A DNA stretch of 64,000 nt, from contig NZ_CP087106.1 of assembly GCF_028583545.1 (NCBI RefSeq), forward strand, positions 3,394,501-3,458,500, written 5' to 3'. Below are positions 16,442-25,581 of this stretch, in pieces. The stretch is from Methylobacterium sp. NMS14P. GTDB taxonomy: Bacteria > Pseudomonadota > Alphaproteobacteria > Rhizobiales > Beijerinckiaceae. Made by a program: the position numbers and the translations under genes. Under the pieces are notes generated by a model. It searched no databases. It was not told where the DNA came from and was given only the letters and a program-made list of their open reading frames with translations. Numbering within the stretch: position 1 is the stretch's first letter; every line of letters begins with the position of its first letter.

Positions 16442-17434
16442 GTGAGCGTCGGATTGATCGCCCTGCTGGACGATGTCGCCTTCATGGTCAGGGCTGCCGC
16501 GGCCTCGCTCGACGACGTCGCCGGCCAGGCGGCGCGGGCCGGCACCAAGGCCGCCGGCGTCGTCATCGACGACGCGGCCGTCACGCCGCGCTACGTCGTC
16601 GGCTTCGCCGCGGAGCGCGAACTGCCGATCGTCGGCCGGATCGCCCTCGGGTCGCTGCGCAACAAGCTTCTGTTCCTGCTGCCGGGCGCCCTGGCGCTCA
16701 GCGCGTTCGCCCCTTGGGCGATCACGCCGCTCCTGATGCTGGGCGGTGCGTACCTGTGCTTCGAGGGCGCCGAGAAGGTCTTCGAGGCCGTGTTCGCCCA
16801 TCACGGCCACGGCGACGAGGCGGACCAGGAGGGTGGTGCCGGCGGCGATCAGGCCCGGGAAGACCGCCGCGTGGCGAGCGCCATCAAGACGGACTTCATC
16901 CTCTCGGCCGAGATCATGGCCATCACGCTGGCGGCGCTGCCGGAGGGCAGCTTCTGGATGCGGGCGGCGGTGCTGGCCATCGTCGCGGTCGGCATCACCG
17001 CGGGCGTCTACGGCGTGGTCGCGCTGATCGTGAAGGCCGACGACGCCGGTCTGGCCCTCGCCCGCAGCACCGCGGGCCCGCCGCTCGGAACCCTGATCCG
17101 CGGGCTCGGCCGCGGCGTCGTCAAGGGCATGCCGATCCTGCTGAAGATCCTGGCCGTCATCGGGACGGCGGCGATGATCTGGGTCGGCGGCGGCATCCTG
17201 ATGCACGGGCTCGAGACCTACGGCCTGTCAGCGCCGGCCCACGCCGCCCACGCGGTGGCGGAGGCCGCGGCGGCGCGCGTGCCGTTTGCCGCGGGCCTCG
17301 TCGAGTGGCTCGTCACCGCGACGGTGTCGGGCCTCATCGGGCTGGTCGTCGGCGGGGCGCTGATCCCGCTGACGAACGTCGTGCTTGCGCCGGCGTGGCG
17401 CGCCCTGTCAGGCCTGTGGCAGCGGCGCGGCTGA
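16442..17434 (+). CDS. DUF808 (YedI-type) inner-membrane protein
   Basis: This 330-residue protein matches the DUF808 family: an N-terminal block (GLIALLDDVAFMVRAAAAS), the motif AAGVVIDDAAVTPRYVVG, then several membrane helices (LLFLLPGALALSAFA, ILAVIGTAAMIWVGGGIL, SGLIGLVVGGALIPLTNV). The loop SAEIMAITLAALPEGSFW is typical of the family. The biochemical role of DUF808 proteins is not established. The gene starts with GTG behind GAGGGGGGACGG. Its last 27 bases overlap the end of the efflux permease gene on the opposite strand. Confidence 0.88.
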   Translation: MSVGLIALLDDVAFMVRAAAASLDDVAGQAARAGTKAAGVVIDDAAVTPRYVVGFAAERELPIVGRIALGSLRNKLLFLLPGALALSAFAPWAITPLLMLGGAYLCFEGAEKVFEAVFAHHGHGDEADQEGGAGGDQAREDRRVASAIKTDFILSAEIMAITLAALPEGSFWMRAAVLAIVAVGITAGVYGVVALIVKADDAGLALARSTAGPPLGTLIRGLGRGVVKGMPILLKILAVIGTAAMIWVGGGILMHGLETYGLSAPAHAAHAVAEAAAARVPFAAGLVEWLVTATVSGLIGLVVGGALIPLTNVVLAPAWRALSGLWQRRG

Positions 17435-20400
17435 CGGGATCCCTCGATCGGCCGGCGCGGAGCCCGACACCGACACCGGCGTCGGGACCGGCGCGGCGGC
17501 GCCGTGATGCTTCAGGGGCCTGTTGCCGCTCAGGCGACGCAGCAGCACGTAGAAGACCGGAGTCAGGAACAGGCCGAAGGCGGTCACGCCGATCATCCCG
17601 GAGAACACCGCGACGCCCATCGCGCGGCGCATCTCCGATCCGGCGCCGGTCGCTGTCACCAGCGGCAACACGCCCATGATGAACGCCATCGACGTCATCA
17701 GGATCGGCCGCAGCCGGAGGCGGCTCGCCTCGATCGCCGCCTGGAGCGGGGTCCGACCCGCGAATTCGAGCTCGCGCGCGAATTCCACGATCAGGATGGC
17801 GTTCTTGGCCGAGAGGCCGACGAGCACGATCAGGCCGATCTGCGTGAAGACGTTGTTGTCGCCGGCGGACAGCCAGACGCCGAACATGGCGGCGAGCAGG
17901 CCCATCGGCACGATCAGCAGGATCGCGAGCGGCAGGGCGAGGCTCTCGTACTGCGCGGCGAGCACGAGGAAGACCAGGAGCAGCGCCAGGGGGAAGACCC
18001 AGATCCCGGAATTGCCCGCGATGAACTCCTGGTAGGTGAGATCCGTCCACTCGAACGCGAAGCCCCGCGGCAGCGTCTCGGCCGCGATCCGCGTCGCCGC
18101 CGCCTGGGCCTGCCCCGACGAGTAGCCGGGCGCCGCGCCCGCGTTGATGTCGGCGGACAGGAAGCCGTTGTAGCGCATCGCGCGCTCAGGTCCGGCGCTC
18201 TGGCGGACACGCAGCAGGGCGGAGAGCGGCACCATCTCGCCGGAACCGGCCCGGACCTTCAGCAGGCCGACATCGTCCGACCGGGCCCGGAAAGGAGCGT
18301 CGGCCTGGACGCGCACCGAGTAGGTGCGGCCGAACTTGTTGAAGTCGTTGACGTAGAGCGAGCCGAGATAGATCTGCAGCGTGTCGAAGACGTCCGTCAC
18401 CGGGATGTTGAGCTGGCGGGCCTTCGTCCGGTCGATGTCGGCGAAGAGCTGCGGCACGTTCATCTGGAAGCTCGAGAACAGCCCGACGAGCTCCGGCGCC
18501 TGCGCGGCCTTGGCCATGAACGCCTTGGTGGCGTCGTTCAGCGCCTCGTAGCCGAGGCCGGCGCGGTCCTCGATCTGCAGCTTGAAGCCGCCGATCGTCC
18601 CGAGGCCGTTGACCGGCGGCGGCGGGAACATCGCGATGAAGGCCTCGGGAATCGCGGCGTACTTCTTGTTCAGCGATTGCGCGATCGCCGCCCCGTTGAG
18701 CGACGGGTCCTTGCGCTCGTCGAACGGCTTCAGCGTCGAGAACACGATTCCCGAGTTGGAGCTGTTGGTGAAGCCGTTGATCGACAGGCCCGGGAAGGCG
18801 ACGGCGCTCTCGACGCCGGGCTCCTTGAGGGCGATCTCGCTCATGCGGCGGATGACATCCTCCGTCCGGTCGAGGGTCGCGCCGTCGGGCAGCTGCGCGA
18901 AACCCACGAGGTACTGCTTGTCCTGACCGGGCACGAAGCCGCCCGGGATCTGGCGGAACAGGCCGACGGTCAGTCCGACGAGCAGGACGTAGAGGACCAT
19001 CATCACGGCCTTGCGCGACACCGCGAAGCCGACGCCGCGGCCGTAGCCGTCCGAGGCCTGCCCGAAGGCTCGGTTGAACCGGCGAAAGAACCAGCCGAGG
19101 AGCCGGTCCAGGACGCGGGTGAGGCGGTCCTTCGGCGCGTGGTGATCCTTCAGCAGCAGCGCCGACAGCGCCGGCGAGAGGGTGAGCGAGTTGATCGCCG
19201 AGATCACCGTCGAGATCGCGATGGTCAGGGCGAACTGCTTGTAGAACTGGCCCGTCAGGCCGCTGATGAAGGCCAGGGGAACGAAGACCGCCACCAGCAC
19301 GAGGGCGATGGCGATGATCGGGCCCGAGACCTCCCGCATGGCCTGGTAGCTGGCGTCCCGCGGGGACAGGCCGCTCTCGATGTTGCGCTCGACGTTCTCG
19401 ACCACGACGATCGCGTCGTCGACGACGATGCCGATGGCCAGCACGAGGCCGAACAGGCTCAGCGCGTTGATCGAGAATCCGAAGACGTGCATCACCGCGA
19501 AGGTGCCGACGATCGAGACCGGCACGGCGAGGAGCGGGATGATCGAGGCCCGCCACGTCTGCAGGAACAGGATCACCACCAGCACGACGAGGGCGATGGC
19601 CTCCAGCAGGGTGTGGATCACCGCCTCGATGGAGGCGCGGACGAACTGCGTCGGGTCGTAGACGATCTGGTAGTCGACACCCTCCGGCATGCTGCGCTTG
19701 ATCTCCGCCATGGTGCGGCGGACCTCGTCCGAGATCTGGATCGCGTTCGAGCCCGGCGACTGGGAGATCGGGATCGCCACCGCCGACTTGTTGTCGAGGA
19801 GCGAGCGCAGGGCGTAGTCGGAGGCGCCGAGCTCGATGCGCGCCACGTCGCGCAGGCGCGTGATCGCGCCGTCGGCGCCGGTCTTGACCACGATGTCGCC
19901 GAACTGCTCCTCGCTGTTCAGGCGCCCCTCGGCGTTGAGCGAGAGCTGCAGGTCGAGGCCCGGGACGGCCGGCGACGCGCCGATGACGCCGGCCGCGGCC
20001 TCGACGTTCTGGGCCTGGATCTCGCGCACCACGTCGCCCGCGGACAGGCCGTGCTCGGCCACCTTCTGCGGGTCGAGCCAGATCCGCATCGCGTAGTCGC
20101 CGGAGCCGAAGAGCTGGACCTGGCCGACGCCGTCGAGGCGGGCCAGGCGGTCCTTGATGTTCAGCACCGCGTAGTTGCGCAGGTAGGTCATGTCGTAGCG
20201 CCCGTTGGGCGAGACGAGATGCACGACCATGGTCAGGTCGGGGGAGCTCTTGACCGTGACGATGCCGAGCTGGCGCACCACCGCCGGTAGCCGCGGCTCG
20301 GCCTGCGAGACCCGGTTCTGGACGAGCTGCTGCGCCTTGTCGGGGTCGGTGCCCAGCCGGAACGTGACGGTCAGCGTCATGATGCCGTCGGTCGTGGCCT

Positions 20401-20647
20401 GGCTCGACATGTAGAGCATGCCCTCGACGCCGTTGATCTGCTCCTCGATCGGTGTCGCCACGGTCTCGACGATGACCTTGGGGTTGGCGCCCGGGAAGGT
20501 CGCGCGGACGACGACGGAGGGCGGCACCACGTCGGGGTACTCGGAGATCGGCATCGCGAAGAGCGAGAGCAGGCCGCCGATGAAGATGAGCATCGAGAGC
20601 ACGCCCGCGAAGATCGGGCGGTCGATGAAGAACTTGGAGAGATTCAT
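17408..20647 (-). CDS. RND multidrug efflux permease (HAE1 family)
   Basis: This 1079-residue protein is the full length of AcrB/MexB-type pumps. It opens with the family N-terminus MNLSKFFIDRPIFAGVLS and contains VVDDAIVVVENVERN and GLSAKNAILIVEFARE, the conserved helix-4 and helix-10 regions. The proton-relay acidic pair lies in the first of these. It should pump hydrophobic compounds from the periplasm or outer leaflet, working as a trimer with the adaptor encoded upstream and an outer-membrane channel that is not in this window. The start at 20647 has GGAGGG five bases upstream. Its 3' end overlaps the convergent DUF808 gene by 27 bases. Confidence 0.95.
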   Translation of the reverse strand: MNLSKFFIDRPIFAGVLSMLIFIGGLLSLFAMPISEYPDVVPPSVVVRATFPGANPKVIVETVATPIEEQINGVEGMLYMSSQATTDGIMTLTVTFRLGTDPDKAQQLVQNRVSQAEPRLPAVVRQLGIVTVKSSPDLTMVVHLVSPNGRYDMTYLRNYAVLNIKDRLARLDGVGQVQLFGSGDYAMRIWLDPQKVAEHGLSAGDVVREIQAQNVEAAAGVIGASPAVPGLDLQLSLNAEGRLNSEEQFGDIVVKTGADGAITRLRDVARIELGASDYALRSLLDNKSAVAIPISQSPGSNAIQISDEVRRTMAEIKRSMPEGVDYQIVYDPTQFVRASIEAVIHTLLEAIALVVLVVILFLQTWRASIIPLLAVPVSIVGTFAVMHVFGFSINALSLFGLVLAIGIVVDDAIVVVENVERNIESGLSPRDASYQAMREVSGPIIAIALVLVAVFVPLAFISGLTGQFYKQFALTIAISTVISAINSLTLSPALSALLLKDHHAPKDRLTRVLDRLLGWFFRRFNRAFGQASDGYGRGVGFAVSRKAVMMVLYVLLVGLTVGLFRQIPGGFVPGQDKQYLVGFAQLPDGATLDRTEDVIRRMSEIALKEPGVESAVAFPGLSINGFTNSSNSGIVFSTLKPFDERKDPSLNGAAIAQSLNKKYAAIPEAFIAMFPPPPVNGLGTIGGFKLQIEDRAGLGYEALNDATKAFMAKAAQAPELVGLFSSFQMNVPQLFADIDRTKARQLNIPVTDVFDTLQIYLGSLYVNDFNKFGRTYSVRVQADAPFRARSDDVGLLKVRAGSGEMVPLSALLRVRQSAGPERAMRYNGFLSADINAGAAPGYSSGQAQAAATRIAAETLPRGFAFEWTDLTYQEFIAGNSGIWVFPLALLLVFLVLAAQYESLALPLAILLIVPMGLLAAMFGVWLSAGDNNVFTQIGLIVLVGLSAKNAILIVEFARELEFAGRTPLQAAIEASRLRLRPILMTSMAFIMGVLPLVTATGAGSEMRRAMGVAVFSGMIGVTAFGLFLTPVFYVLLRRLSGNRPLKHHGAAAPVPTPVSVSGSAPADRGIPSAAPLPQA

Positions 20648-20760
20648 GCCGCCCTCCGGGGGCGTGAGGCAGGGGATGACCGACGGCCGCACGCGGCCGC
20701 CGTCATCATCGCGTCGGGGATCTGAGACGGGGATAGGGAGCCGGGCTCGAGCGCCGGCCG

Positions 20761-22020
20761 TCAGCGCTGGGCGAGCTTGCGCGTCCCGGACGCCGTGTCC
20801 TGCGGCCGCGCTCCCATCGCCACGGGTTCGGGGTGCAGGAGCGTGCCGGGACGGACGCGCTGCAGGCCGTTGACCACGATGCGCTCGCCGCCCGACAGGC
20901 CGGAGGTCACGACGCGCAGCCCGTCGACGGCCCGGCCGAGGGTGACGGCTCGGAATTCGGCCCGGTTGTCCGGCCCCACCGCGAGCACGAACTTCTTGTC
21001 CTGATCGGTGCCGACGGCCCGCTCGTCGACGAGGACGAGGCGTTCCGGCGCGGCCTGGCCGAGGCGCATCCGGGCGAACTGGCCCGGGATCAGGCGGCCG
21101 TCGCCGTTGGAGAAGGTCGCGCGCACCCGGACCGTGCCGCTGCGCGCGTCGACCTTGTTGTCGATGAACTGGAGATGCCCGGCCGCGCGCGCGCCGTCGG
21201 CGGTCGCCATCTCTACGGGGATGCGGTCGAGCTTGCCGCGCCGGCCGCCCGGCTCGGCGACCGAGGCCAGCGCCTTCAGGACCACGCCCTCGTCGGCGTC
21301 GAAGCTGGCGTAGACGGGATCGACCGAGACCAGCGTGGTGAGCACGGCGGCCCCCGCGCCCGTCGCCACGAGGTTGCCCGGGGTGATCTCGCGACGGCCG
21401 ACGCGGCCGCCGACGGCGGCCCGGACCTGCGTGTAGCCGAGGTTCAGGCGCGCCGCCGCAAGCGCCGCCTTCGCCGCGTCGAGGCTCGCTTTGGCCTCCT
21501 TGAACGCGTTGGCCCGGACGTCGAGGTCGCGCGCCGTGACGATGTGCTGGTCCGACAGCTTCTGCCCGCGCTCGAGATCGCTCGTTGTCATGCCGACCCG
21601 CGCCTCGGCGCCCGCGAGCTGGGCCTCGAGCCTCTGGACCTCGGCCGCGTAGGGCGCGGGATCGATGGTCACCAGCAGGTCCCCGGCCTTGACCAGCTCG
21701 CCCTCGGCGAAATGCGTGGCCAGGATCGCCCCGCCGACCCGGGCACGGACGTCGATGCGGTCGACGGCCTCGAGACGCCCCGAGAACTCGTCCCAGAGGA
21801 TGACGTCGCGCGGCTCGACGGTCGCGACCGAAGCCGGCATCGCCGCCTCGGCGGGGGGCGTCGCGGCGACGGCCACGGTTCCCTGGATCAGGGTGCCGGG
21901 TATGAGGGCGTAGGCGGCGCCGGCCAGAAGTGCGATGGCGAGGCCACCGGCGGCGACGCGCCGGACACGAGAGCGACCTGGAGAAGGATGACGCTGAGGT
22001 TCCACGAACGACTCCAACAT
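20761..22020 (-). CDS. RND efflux periplasmic adaptor (membrane fusion protein)
   Basis: This 419-residue protein has a single N-terminal membrane helix (GGLAIALLAGAAYALIPG) and the usual adaptor order: barrel-sandwich half (VRARVGGAILATHFAEGELV), alpha-hairpin (about residues 125-190), second sandwich half (VRAAVGGRVGRREITPG), beta-barrel and membrane-proximal domains. It joins the permease encoded 113 bases downstream to an outer-membrane channel. The start is the ATG at 22020. The gene is divergent from a TetR regulator across an 88-base gap, which suggests local repression. Confidence 0.93.
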   Translation of the reverse strand: MLESFVEPQRHPSPGRSRVRRVAAGGLAIALLAGAAYALIPGTLIQGTVAVAATPPAEAAMPASVATVEPRDVILWDEFSGRLEAVDRIDVRARVGGAILATHFAEGELVKAGDLLVTIDPAPYAAEVQRLEAQLAGAEARVGMTTSDLERGQKLSDQHIVTARDLDVRANAFKEAKASLDAAKAALAAARLNLGYTQVRAAVGGRVGRREITPGNLVATGAGAAVLTTLVSVDPVYASFDADEGVVLKALASVAEPGGRRGKLDRIPVEMATADGARAAGHLQFIDNKVDARSGTVRVRATFSNGDGRLIPGQFARMRLGQAAPERLVLVDERAVGTDQDKKFVLAVGPDNRAEFRAVTLGRAVDGLRVVTSGLSGGERIVVNGLQRVRPGTLLHPEPVAMGARPQDTASGTRKLAQR

Positions 22021-22100
22021 CTGTATAGGTCGCTACACATGTCGGCATGGACGCGGGGCGTCAAGTGACTTATCTACCACTCGATATAAAAGTTGGAGTC
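22010..22100. promoter_or_regulatory. Divergent promoter region of pump and TetR with inverted repeats
   Basis: The gap between the adaptor and tetR genes holds TGTA-N8-TACA (22022-22037), a plausible TetR-family operator. An outer inverted repeat has arms GACTCCAAC (22010-22018) and GTTGGAGTC (22092-22100), nine of nine matching. The left arm overlaps the adaptor start codon and the right arm includes the purine stretch before tetR. A TTGACG on the minus strand near 22060 could be a -35 element, but no well-spaced -10 is clear. Confidence 0.45.
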
Positions 22101-22108
22101 CGCAGGCA

Positions 22109-22708
22109 ATGGTGATGGGGCGCCCCCGGTCCTTCGACACGGACAAGGCCCTCGACGAGGCGATGGAGGTGTTCTGGCGCCACGGCTACGACGGCGCGAG
22201 CCTCGCCATGCTGACGAAGGCGATGGGCATCAAGCCGCCGAGCCTCTACGCGGCCTTCGGCAGCAAGGAGGGGCTGCTCAAGGCGGCCCTCGACCGCTAC
22301 GCGCAGCGGCGCTCCGAGCACATGCGCTTCGTCCTGGCGGGCGAGACCGCGCGGGACGTGGCCGAGCGCTTCCTGAGCAGCATCGCCGAGAGCCACACCG
22401 ATCCGGCGAACCCGCCCGGCTGTCTCCTGGTCCAGGGCGGGCTGGCCTGCGGCGCGGGTTCGGAGAACATCCCGTTCGAGCTCGCATCCCGGCGGGCCCT
22501 GAGCGAGATGGAACTCCGCGAGCGCTTCGTCCGGGCCCGGCAGGACGGTGACCTCCCGGCGGACGCCGATCCGGTCGCCCTGGCGCGATTCCTGTCGACC
22601 GTCGCGTCCGGCATGGGCGTGCTGGCCTCATCGGGCGCCGACCGCGAGGCGCTGCGGGAGGTCGCGCGCGTCTCACTTCGGGCCTTCGCGAGGGGACAGG
22701 ACGCCTGA
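22109..22708 (+). CDS. TetR/AcrR-family repressor, probable regulator of the efflux pump
   Basis: This 199-residue protein has a TetR N-terminal helix-turn-helix (about residues 4-50: GRPRSFDTDKALDEAMEVFW, then GASLAMLTKAMGIKPPSLYAAFGSKEGL). The C-terminal helical ligand domain has a PPGCLLVQGGL motif common in one AcrR subgroup. It is transcribed away from the pump genes, so it most likely represses them and itself, with release by a pump substrate. The ATG at 22115 is a possible alternative start. It ends seven bases before the end of the convergent kinase gene. Confidence 0.92.
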   Translation: MVMGRPRSFDTDKALDEAMEVFWRHGYDGASLAMLTKAMGIKPPSLYAAFGSKEGLLKAALDRYAQRRSEHMRFVLAGETARDVAERFLSSIAESHTDPANPPGCLLVQGGLACGAGSENIPFELASRRALSEMELRERFVRARQDGDLPADADPVALARFLSTVASGMGVLASSGADREALREVARVSLRAFARGQDA

Positions 22709-22715
22709 GACGGGC

Positions 22716-25232
22716 CTACCGGGCGCGCTCCCGGACCCCGGACCGGTTGATCGACCCTGAACGGCGCCGGGCCAGGACCTCGCGCAGGGCCCGCGCGACC
22801 TGCTCGGCCGAGTAAGGTTTGCGCACGAGTTCGAATCCGTGCGCGTCGTCCCGGGCGAGCGCGTCGCTGTAGCCGGTGGTCAGAATGACTGGCAGCTCGG
22901 GATGGTCGGCGCGCAGCCGGCGCGCGAGCTCGACGCCGCCCATCCCGGGCATCACCACGTCCGAGAAGACGGCGTCGAACCGGAACGGCACCTTCTCCAT
23001 CTCGGCGAGCGCCGCCTCGGCGTTGTGGGCCCAGACGGTCGCGTGGCCGAGATCTTCCAGGAGCTGCGTGCAGAAGCGCCCGACCTCGAGATTGTCCTCC
23101 ACGACCAGCACGCAGAGCGCGCGCTCCTCGCTCGTCGGCGCGTCCCTGACGGCCTCGTCGTCGGTCGCGGGCGGCGGCGGGTCGACCTCCGGCAGGTAGA
23201 GCGTGAAGGTCGCCCCGCGACCGACATGGCTCACGACCTCGACGTCGCCGCCCGACTGCTTGGTGAAGCCGATGACCTGGGAGAGGCCGAGCCCCGTACC
23301 CTTGCCGACGGCCTTGGTGGTGAAGAAGGGCTCGAAGATCCGTCCGAGCAGGTCCGGCGCGACGCCCGGCCCCTCGTCCGTCACCGCGACGGCGGCGAAG
23401 GGCCCGGGTGCGCCGGCATGGCCGCGGATCGGCGGCAAGGCACTGCCGCAGGTCAGCCGGAGCGTCAGCGTGCCCGCGCCGTCCATGGCGTCCCGGGCGT
23501 TCACCGCGAGGTTGACCAACGCCGTCTCGAACTGGCTCGGGTCGGCCCGCACGTGGCAGCGCGTGTCGGAGATCTCCGTCACGATCCGGACGCGCGCGCC
23601 CGTCACGGCGTTCAGCATGTCGGCCACGCCGCTCAGCCGCGCGCCGACGTCGAACACCTCGGGGGCGAGCGGCTGGCGACGGGCGAAGGCCAGGAGCTGG
23701 CTCGTCAGCCGGGCGGCGCGGTCGACCGTGTCGGAGACCGCCTCCAGGTAGCGGGCGCGGCGCTCCTCGGCGAGGTTGGGCCGGCGCAGGAACTCGACCG
23801 ACGAGCGGATGATCGTCAGCAGGTTGTTGAAGTCGTGCGCGACGCCGCCGGTGAGCTGGCCCACCGCCTCCATGCGCTGGGCATGGCGCAGCGATTCCTC
23901 GGCGCGCGCGAGCTGTTCCTGGTGACGCAGGCGCTCGCTGATGTCCTGCGCGTACTGGAAGGCGCCGATCCGGCGCCCGCGCGCGTCCCGCAGCGCCGTG
24001 AACTTCAACTCGTAGGAGGGCCGCCTGCGGCCGGGATCGCCGAACGCCTCGGCGACGGTGAACTCCTCGCCCGCGAGGGCGCGCGACCAGACCGCCTGCG
24101 CGGCGGCTCTCTGCTCGGGATGGCCGGACAGCAGATCGAGCAGACTGGCCCCCACGGCGGGGCGCAGGCCGTAGATCGCCTCGAACTCGTCCGCGTAGGC
24201 CGCGTTCACGGCGAGGAAGCGGTACTCTGCATCCAGCGCGCCCACGAGCGCGTCGGTGGTCTCGAACACGTCCGCCCAGAGCTTGCGCTGGGCGAGCGCC
24301 TCCGCCACGCGCCGCTCCAGGGTGGCGTTCATCTCGCGCAGCCGGTCCTCGGCGAGCTTGCGGTCGTGGATGTCCTCGACCACGCCGTACCAGCGGACGA
24401 TGGCGCCGTCCTCGGCCCGGCGCGGCTGCGCGCGGGCGCGCATCCACCGGTACGTCCCGGTCCGCGCGACGCGGATGCGGTAATCGACGTCCACCGGCGC
24501 GCCCGAGGCGAGGCACTGCGTGAACACCGTGATGGTCCAGGGCAGGTCGTCCGGGTGCAGCGCCCTGGTCCAGCCCGACCCGTCCGGCTCGCCGGGCGCC
24601 TGTCCCGTCAGGTCGAGCCAGCGCTTGGAGTAGGAGGTGATGTTGCCCTGCGGGTCGCAGGTCCAGGGCACCTGCGGGTTGAGCTCAACCGTGTGGCGGA
24701 AGTGATCCTCGCTCTCCCGCAGCCGCGCCTCGCCGAGGACGCGGCCCGTGGTCTCGGCGGTGACGCAGAACAGGCCGCTGATCGCGCCGGCATCGTCCAG
24801 CACCGGCGAGTAGGTGAAGGACCACCAGCCCTGCTCGGACCGGCCGTCCCGCGACAGGTCGAGCATGACGTCGGTCAGGGTCTGGCTCTCGCCGGCCAGG
24901 GTCGCCTCCACCAGGGGCGCGATCTCGTCCCAGATGCTGGCCCAGACCTCGCGGAACGGGCGGCCGAGGGCGGTGGCGAGGCGGTAGCCGAGGATCGGCC
25001 GGTAGGCGTCGTTGTAGAAGCAGAGCAGGTCCGGTCCCCAGGCCAGGAACATCGCGGTGGGGCAGGACAGCATCAGGCCGAGCGCACTGCGCAGGGCCGG
25101 CGGCCACGCGTCGGGCGGCCCGAGCGGCGTTTCCGCCCAGTCGCTCGCGCGGATCTCCGCCCCGGTCAGACCGCCGGGCGGCAGGAACCTGAACGGATCA
25201 GCCACGACGGGAGCGGGCCGCCGGCGGGACAC
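22716..25232 (-). CDS. Hybrid PAS sensor histidine kinase with C-terminal receiver
   Basis: This 838-residue protein has no membrane helix and is probably cytosolic. It has about three PAS domains (roughly residues 35-150, 165-285 and 300-425; PAS_3 signatures such as HPDDLPWTI and [12 protein letters not shown]). These are followed by a HisKA domain with His466 ([11 protein letters not shown]), an HATPase ([29 protein letters not shown]) and a receiver with Asp758 ([11 protein letters not shown]). This order is typical of hybrid kinases of the Rhizobiales. The signal and the phosphotransfer partner are unknown. It is divergent from the HWE kinase across a 349-base gap. Confidence 0.93.
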   Translation of the reverse strand: MSRRRPAPVVADPFRFLPPGGLTGAEIRASDWAETPLGPPDAWPPALRSALGLMLSCPTAMFLAWGPDLLCFYNDAYRPILGYRLATALGRPFREVWASIWDEIAPLVEATLAGESQTLTDVMLDLSRDGRSEQGWWSFTYSPVLDDAGAISGLFCVTAETTGRVLGEARLRESEDHFRHTVELNPQVPWTCDPQGNITSYSKRWLDLTGQAPGEPDGSGWTRALHPDDLPWTITVFTQCLASGAPVDVDYRIRVARTGTYRWMRARAQPRRAEDGAIVRWYGVVEDIHDRKLAEDRLREMNATLERRVAEALAQRKLWADVFETTDALVGALDAEYRFLAVNAAYADEFEAIYGLRPAVGASLLDLLSGHPEQRAAAQAVWSRALAGEEFTVAEAFGDPGRRRPSYELKFTALRDARGRRIGAFQYAQDISERLRHQEQLARAEESLRHAQRMEAVGQLTGGVAHDFNNLLTIIRSSVEFLRRPNLAEERRARYLEAVSDTVDRAARLTSQLLAFARRQPLAPEVFDVGARLSGVADMLNAVTGARVRIVTEISDTRCHVRADPSQFETALVNLAVNARDAMDGAGTLTLRLTCGSALPPIRGHAGAPGPFAAVAVTDEGPGVAPDLLGRIFEPFFTTKAVGKGTGLGLSQVIGFTKQSGGDVEVVSHVGRGATFTLYLPEVDPPPPATDDEAVRDAPTSEERALCVLVVEDNLEVGRFCTQLLEDLGHATVWAHNAEAALAEMEKVPFRFDAVFSDVVMPGMGGVELARRLRADHPELPVILTTGYSDALARDDAHGFELVRKPYSAEQVARALREVLARRRSGSINRSGVRERAR

Positions 25233-25364
25233 CTCGGTGACTGCGCGCGCTCTGCCCGGTCGGACGGGCGCCCGCCGCGATCAGCCGCGTCCGCTTCGCC
25301 CACCGCTCGTCCCGAGATGAGGTTTTGCCGGCCATGCCTTCCGTATCACCTGTCGTCCCGACGC

Positions 25365-25385
25365 CGCCGACGATGATCGTCGGCG
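25365..25385. promoter_or_regulatory. Perfect 21-nt palindrome between divergent kinase genes
   Basis: CGCCGACGAT and ATCGTCGGCG are perfect complements around a central G. It lies in the 349-base gap between two divergent sensor kinases and is a good candidate operator or protein-binding dyad. The rest of 25233-25581 shows no clear promoter or gene. Confidence 0.55.
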
Positions 25386-25581
25386 ACGCGCGATGTTCCA
25401 CGATCCGATTCCGCGCGGGCGATCGCCGGCGCGCCGTATATGGCGATCCGAACCCGTTCGGTCGGCGCGGGATCCCGCGGGGAAATGCCGCCGGCCCGAT
25501 GTTTATCGCGAGCGGCCATACTTTCGCCGCCCGAGACCCCCTCTCACGGAACCACCCGGACCGCGCAAACCTACCATCCCG

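Noticed and set aside
17504..20290. Plus-strand frame of 928 codons opposite the RND permease
   Set aside because: It mirrors the permease codons and is rich in Asp/Gln/Arg/His with no domain; the permease is clearly real.
22839..25376. Plus-strand frame of 845 codons opposite the hybrid kinase
   Set aside because: Antisense shadow of the kinase, with no recognisable domain.
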